A program made the position numbers and the translations under genes. The notes under the pieces were generated by a model that did no database searches, was not told the origin of the DNA, and worked only from the letters and a program-made list of their open reading frames with translations. A stretch of 7,945 nt of DNA from an uncultured Lysobacteraceae bacterium (GTDB lineage: Bacteria; Pseudomonadota; Gammaproteobacteria; Xanthomonadales; Rhodanobacteraceae): assembly GCA_946482585.1 (NCBI GenBank), contig CAMLSI010000237.1:1-7945 (forward strand). Reading direction: 5' to 3'. Position 1 is the first letter of the stretch. Each line of letters begins with the position of its first letter. Of this stretch, positions 4,857 to 7,945 are shown in pieces.

Positions 4857-5782
4857 CCGGACCTCAGCCGAAGCGCTGCCGCACGGCGGCACGCGTCGGC
4901 GACGCGGCCCGCATGCACGAGTGCGTCGCGCAGCGCACGCTGCGGCTGCAAGGCGAGTTCGGCCGCGAGCGCGCCGTTGAACGCATCGCCGGCGCCGGTC
5001 GTATCGCGTACCTGCACGCGTTCGGCCGCGAGCCGATACCACGGCGCCGCGTCGTGCCAGCGCGCCGGCTCCGCATGCGACACGAAACAACCGCGCGCGC
5101 CGAGCGTGACGATGACGCTCGCACTGCCGAGCCGGCGGCAGAGCGCATGCAATTCCTCGTCGCCGGTTGCCGCGATCGCATCGGCGGCGATCGTCGTGCC
5201 GGCGCAGCGCGCGAGCAGTTCGGCGAATTCGGTTTCGTTCGGCGAGACGAGATCGGCGAGCGCGAGCAGGCCGGCATCGAGTTCGGCATGCACCGGAGCC
5301 GGGTTCAACAGGCGCACGCAACCCGCGGGTGCGGCCGCGAGCGCGGCGCGGATCGCGGCAATACCGGTTTCCATCTGCACGAGCACGACGCGCGCGGCGG
5401 CAAACAGGTCGGCCTGGGCGGCCACGAACGCGGAGTCGAGACGTTCGTTCGCGGCGAGGTCGAGCACGATCTGATTCTGTCCGTTCGCGTCGACGATGAT
5501 GCCGCAGGAGCCGGTCGAGACGTCGGTGCAGACCTGCCAGCGGGCGGCGATGCCGTCGGCGTCGGCGAGTTCGCGCGCCGTGCGCGCGAGCGCATCGTCG
5601 CCGAGTGCGCCGATGAATGCGGTAGCCGCGCCCTGGCGCGCGCTCGCGACGGCCTGGTTGAAGCCCTTGCCGCCGGGGCCGGTCGAGAAGCCGAGTCCGC
5701 GCCGTGTTTCGCCGGGCTGCGGAAAGCGATCGATGCGCCAGACGTGATCCTGGTTGTACGAGCCGACGACGAGGACGCTCAT
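4799..5782 (-). CDS. Ribokinase-like PfkB-family sugar kinase with aberrant C-terminus
   Basis: The open frame encodes 327 residues. Ribokinase features occur in order: GSYNQDH (7-13, cf. GSINADH), PGGKGFNQAVA (36-46), FIGALGDD (56-63), NPAP (160-163), PNETE (181-185), VTLGARG (225-231) and the catalytic DTTGAGDAFNG (260-270) with base Asp266. The likely reaction is ATP-dependent phosphorylation of D-ribose or a nucleoside. After HAGRV (290-294), where ribokinases continue with a conserved AVTRxGAxPS block that helps bind the activating monovalent cation, this frame becomes an Arg/Pro/Ser-rich tail overlapping the convergent gene by 58 nt. Another frame from about 4902 reads ASPTRAAVRQRFG and stops at 4864, a much more family-like ending. 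A frameshift or small deletion near 4895-4905 is therefore likely, so the true end may be 4864. The start lies 22 nt after the small membrane-protein gene, suggesting one operon. Confidence 0.85.
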   Translation of the reverse strand: MSVLVVGSYNQDHVWRIDRFPQPGETRRGLGFSTGPGGKGFNQAVASARQGAATAFIGALGDDALARTARELADADGIAARWQVCTDVSTGSCGIIVDANGQNQIVLDLAANERLDSAFVAAQADLFAAARVVLVQMETGIAAIRAALAAAPAGCVRLLNPAPVHAELDAGLLALADLVSPNETEFAELLARCAGTTIAADAIAATGDEELHALCRRLGSASVIVTLGARGCFVSHAEPARWHDAAPWYRLAAERVQVRDTTGAGDAFNGALAAELALQPQRALRDALVHAGRVADACRRAAALRLRSGQRPPRQASGKGCPGRSSA

Positions 5783-5804
5783 GGGCGAAGGCGCGAAAGG
5801 GCGG

Positions 5805-6128
5805 TCAGCGGCCGGCCGGCGTCGCGCGCAGACGCGCGGCGCGGCGGTTCCAGCAGCGAAACAGCGTGAAGCGCGCAGCGACGTAGAACAGCGCGAACGT
5901 CAATGCCGCGATCGATGCCGCCGCGATCAGCAACGGCTCGCCGAACAGCAGATAGAGCAGCAGCACCGCGAACGCCGCGCAGAGGCCGCCGAACACGAGC
6001 GCGATGACGAACAGCCGCGCTTCGCTCAGGGCTTCGTCGCGCCGAGGCCGCAGCGCGAGCAGCGGCCACCAGGCCCAGTCCTGGTCGGACAGGGCATTGA
6101 TGCGATCCTCGAGGCGGTGCGCGCTCAT
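5805..6128 (-). CDS. Small membrane protein with two predicted helices, unknown function
   Basis: Encodes 107 residues. The N-terminal 38 are soluble and charged, with a tryptophan-rich DQDWAWWPLLALRPRRDEALSE region (16-37). Two hydrophobic segments follow at about 39-63 and 65-88 with a tight GEP turn, then a short Arg-rich tail (91-107). By the positive-inside rule both ends should face the cytoplasm. It begins 4 nt after the nucleoside-transporter stop and ends 22 nt before the kinase start, so it is almost certainly co-transcribed with them. It has no clear Shine-Dalgarno, so coupling to the upstream gene is likely. I do not recognise the family. An accessory role to the transporter is only a guess from position. 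Confidence 0.75.
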   Translation of the reverse strand: MSAHRLEDRINALSDQDWAWWPLLALRPRRDEALSEARLFVIALVFGGLCAAFAVLLLYLLFGEPLLIAAASIAALTFALFYVAARFTLFRCWNRRAARLRATPAGR

Positions 6129-6132
6129 GATT

Positions 6133-7662
6133 TCAGAGCTGATTGAGCACGCCGGCGATCGTCGCGGTCATGAACGTCGCGAGCGAACCGCCGAGCACTG
6201 CGCGCAGGCCGAAGCGCGCGAGATCGGCGCGGCGTCCGGGCGCGAGGCCGCCGATGCCGCCGATCTGGATCGCGATCGAGGAGAAGTTCGCGAAACCGCA
6301 GAGCGCATAGGCCGCGATCACGCGGCTGTGCTCCTGCAGCAGATGCATGTTCTTGGAAAGATCCACATAGGCGACGAATTCGTTGAGCACGACTTTTTCG
6401 CCGATGAAGCTGCCGACCAGCACCGCGTCCTGCCACGGCGTGCCGATCAGCCAGGCGATCGGCGCGAGCACGTAGCCCAAGATGGTCTGGAGGCTCAGCG
6501 AGACCGGCACGCTCTTGCCGGCAGACAGCCAGGCGTTGATCGTGGCGCCGTCGGCCGCATAGGCCGCCGAGACCAGCAGCAGCGCGAGCACGCCGAGCAG
6601 CGCGCAGGTCACGACGCCGCCGGTCACGCGGCCCGGACGCGCCATCTCGAGCGGGGTGCCGTCGGCACCGACCAGCGGCGTTTCGCTCGGCGCGCGCGCC
6701 TTGCCGTAGAGATGCACGGCGGCGGCCAGAAACAGCAGGCCGATCGCGGCGGTGATCGCGATGCGCCAGCCCGACCAGGTGATCGTGCCGAGGAATTGCA
6801 GCGGGGAGTTCAGCAGAGCGATCAACGCAATGAAGGCGAGCAGCATCGCGCCGACATTGAGCGCGAGCTTGAGGCCGTCGCCGGCGCCGCTCGCCGCCGC
6901 ATCGATCACGTTCGCACTGTGCCGTTCGATCTCGATGCGCACGGTGCCGCGCGTCAACGGTTCCCGCGTTTCCGGAATCAGGACCTTGGCCAGCACCAGC
7001 GTCGCCGGCGCGGCCATGATGCTTGCCGCGAGCAAATGCTTGGCGTACTTCGCCATTTCGGCCGGGTCGTTGCCGCCGAGCAGGCCGACGTACGCCGCGA
7101 GCACGCCGCCCGCGATGTGCGCCATGCCGCCGATCATGACCGTCATCAGTTCGGACTCGGTCATCTTCTCGAGGTAGGGGCGCACTGTCAGCGGCGCCTC
7201 GGTCTGACCGATGAAGACGCTGGCGCAGACCGACGTGGTTTCGGCGCCGGAGACGTTCATGACTTTCGTGATCGCCCAGGACATGCCCTTGACGATCTGC
7301 TGCATCACGCCGAGGTGATACAGGACGCCCATGAGCGCGGCGAAGAAGATGATGGTCGGCAGCACCTGGAACGCGAAGATGAAGCCGAAGGTGTTGGCGT
7401 CGAGCAGCTTGCCGAAGATGAATTCGGAGCCGACCTTGTTGAACTCGAGCAGGTGAACGAAACCCTTGCCGAGCGCGTCGAACAGGTCCGCGCCGATCGG
7501 CACTTTGAGTACGAACGCGGCGAACAGGATCTGCAGGGAAATGCCGGTGGCGACGAGCTTCCAGTCGACCGCGCGGCGGTTATTGGAGAACGCGTAGGCA
7601 ATCAGGACGAGTACGAACAGGCCGAAAAAGCCAAACAGGATGTGCCCAAGGGCAGCCAACAT
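6133..7662 (-). CDS. CNT-family (NupC-like) concentrative nucleoside transporter
   Basis: A 509-residue inner-membrane symporter expected to import nucleosides with Na+ or H+. Family hallmarks are GQTEAPL (152-158), the substrate-site hairpin; FIGEKVVLNEF (419-429) with the ribose-contacting Glu; and GFANFSSIAIQIGG (456-469), whose Asn459 and Ser462 match the second ribose-contacting pair. The N-terminal three helices (7-25, 38-54, 92-113) and the SLQTILGYVLAPIAWLIG segment (390-407) are also typical. Bacterial NupC proteins are usually about 400-430 residues. The excess here lies between about 290 and 385 and includes two additional hydrophobic segments (300-319, 346-368) joined by a polar linker. 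The start at 7662 is chosen because GGGGA lies 5 nt upstream and homologues begin at this helix; the frame is open further upstream without family similarity. It is first in an operon with a two-helix membrane protein and a sugar kinase. Confidence 0.93.
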   Translation of the reverse strand: MLAALGHILFGFFGLFVLVLIAYAFSNNRRAVDWKLVATGISLQILFAAFVLKVPIGADLFDALGKGFVHLLEFNKVGSEFIFGKLLDANTFGFIFAFQVLPTIIFFAALMGVLYHLGVMQQIVKGMSWAITKVMNVSGAETTSVCASVFIGQTEAPLTVRPYLEKMTESELMTVMIGGMAHIAGGVLAAYVGLLGGNDPAEMAKYAKHLLAASIMAAPATLVLAKVLIPETREPLTRGTVRIEIERHSANVIDAAASGAGDGLKLALNVGAMLLAFIALIALLNSPLQFLGTITWSGWRIAITAAIGLLFLAAAVHLYGKARAPSETPLVGADGTPLEMARPGRVTGGVVTCALLGVLALLLVSAAYAADGATINAWLSAGKSVPVSLSLQTILGYVLAPIAWLIGTPWQDAVLVGSFIGEKVVLNEFVAYVDLSKNMHLLQEHSRVIAAYALCGFANFSSIAIQIGGIGGLAPGRRADLARFGLRAVLGGSLATFMTATIAGVLNQL

Positions 7663-7690
7663 AGATTTCCCCAAACCCCGAGTCGGCGCG

Positions 7691-7710
7691 GGCATAACCG
7701 CGCGGCATAA
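7691..7710 (-). promoter_or_regulatory. Paired heptamers upstream of the nucleoside-transporter operon
   Basis: GGCATAA occurs at 7691-7697 and again at 7704-7710, a 13-bp period (TTATGCC twice on the minus strand), 29-48 bp upstream of the transporter ATG. Either copy could supply a TTATGC-like -10 box, but no convincing -35 sits at 16-18 nt. The repeats could also be a regulator site. The rest of 7663-7906 holds the GCCGAAC repeats and a plus-strand -10 box; no gene is visible in it. Confidence 0.25.
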
Positions 7711-7775
7711 GTTGGCCGAGCGTAGTTCATGCCCGAACGGCGAGGCAAGGCGGCCGAAGCACGCGCATGCCTGGA

Positions 7776-7815
7776 CGCCGAACGGCCGGCCGCGGCGTTC
7801 GGCGCGGCGTTCGGC
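7776..7815. repeat. Inverted and tandem GCCGAAC-type repeats in the divergent intergenic region
   Basis: CGCCGAAC (7776-7783) is the inverse of GTTCGGCG (7797-7804), with a 13-nt centre containing the palindrome GGCCGGCC (7784-7791). The 12-mer GCGGCGTTCGGC is also tandemly duplicated at 7792-7803 and 7804-7815. A related CCCGAAC lies at 7732-7738. This could be a hairpin, a multi-site operator between the two divergent genes, or simple GC-rich repetition. Confidence 0.35.
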
Positions 7816-7853
7816 GCTGCGACGCGAATTCCGGCTTTTCCCGCGGGTTTCCC

Positions 7854-7859
7854 TATACT
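7854..7859 (+). promoter_or_regulatory. -10 box upstream of the truncated plus-strand gene
   Basis: TATACT matches the TATAAT consensus at five of six positions and stands out in GC-rich surroundings. It lies 47 nt before the proposed GTG start at 7907, leaving a leader of about 40 nt. No good -35 hexamer was found at 16-18 nt upstream; TTCCGG at 7829-7834 is 19 nt away and poor. Confidence 0.4.
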
Positions 7860-7906
7860 CGGGGATCGCGGGCGTCGTGGGAGGCGCGCGAAACGGGGGG
7901 AAGGGC

Positions 7907-7945
7907 GTGCTGACGATCAAGCGACGGCTGTTGCTGAGCCACCTG
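7907..7945 (+). CDS. Start of a truncated gene, possibly a membrane sensor kinase
   Basis: From a GTG at 7907, thirteen codons run to the window edge: (M)LTIKRRLLLSHL. GGGGGAAGG (7895-7904 region) gives a strong Shine-Dalgarno a few bases upstream, and a -10 box lies at 7854-7859. A short basic stretch followed by a hydrophobic run is common at the N-terminus of membrane proteins; the IKRRLLLSHL pattern in particular recalls sensor histidine kinases. An in-frame GTG at 7877 is an alternative start but lacks a good ribosome binding site. The gene call is plausible; the function is a guess. Confidence 0.4.
   Translation, partial: MLTIKRRLLLSHL

Noticed and set aside
3434..5869. An 811-codon open frame on the plus strand antisense to dusB and the kinase, and crossing the NTF2-like gene out of frame.
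   Set aside because: It is rich in Arg/Ala/Asp/His, has no recognisable domain, and lies opposite or out of frame with three well-supported genes. Long antisense frames are expected when third codon positions are nearly all G or C.
6004..7710. A 568-codon plus-strand open frame opposite the nucleoside transporter.
   Set aside because: The composition is that of a complement-strand shadow (Arg, Asp, Glu, His and Gln repeats), with no fold or motif. The transporter on the minus strand is unambiguous.
7663..7920. An 86-residue N-terminal extension of the nucleoside transporter.
   Set aside because: The extension is Arg-rich with no family similarity and crosses a repeat-rich intergenic region. 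A Shine-Dalgarno sits just before the ATG at 7662.
1..7945. CRISPR arrays, tRNA or rRNA genes, insertion sequences, phage or defence genes.
   Set aside because: No spaced direct repeats, cloverleaf-like segments, transposase motifs or terminal inverted repeats were seen on either strand. The content is metabolic and envelope-related.

Overview
The window is GC-rich, densely packed bacterial chromosome with short intergenic gaps, several ATGA stop/start overlaps and heavy C/G use at third codon positions. The gene content (metK, dusB, a YnbA/YnbB-like phospholipid pair, a DUF4893-like secreted protein, a CNT nucleoside transporter) fits a gammaproteobacterium, most likely of the Xanthomonadales/Lysobacterales type. 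That placement is an inference from gene content and base composition, not a phylogenetic result.

Layout. On the minus strand, positions 1-80 hold the first 26 codons of metK (S-adenosylmethionine synthetase). Positions 81-378 are non-coding and hold a candidate metK promoter, a short leader and two strong GC hairpins. Positions 379-3212 (minus) are a compact phospholipid-type operon. In transcription order it contains a CDP-alcohol phosphatidyltransferase resembling E. coli YnbA, a PlsC-type acyltransferase, a CdsA-family CTP transferase resembling YnbB, and a secreted DUF4893-like protein. The first three genes are joined by 4-nt ATGA overlaps, and a plausible sigma70-type promoter lies at 3241-3269. 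dusB (tRNA-dihydrouridine synthase, 3284-4279, minus) lies immediately upstream. It has a good -10 box so close to its ATG that its mRNA may be leaderless.

A divergent gene at 4368-4856 (plus) encodes a small secreted or periplasmic protein with an NTF2/SnoaL-like appearance. It converges on a second minus-strand operon, 4799-7662: a CNT nucleoside transporter, a two-helix membrane protein and a ribokinase-like PfkB kinase. This looks like a nucleoside/ribose salvage unit. The transporter carries an extra segment of roughly 90 residues, and the kinase has a damaged-looking C-terminus consistent with a frameshift or small deletion. At the right edge, 7907-7945 (plus) starts a truncated gene whose N-terminus (basic residues followed by a hydrophobic run) suits a membrane protein.

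No RNA gene, insertion sequence, CRISPR array, attachment site or origin could be supported. The most interesting material is the phospholipid module, whose transferase has Asn in place of two metal-binding Asp residues, and the altered 3' end of the kinase. Most of the window is ordinary core-genome sequence.
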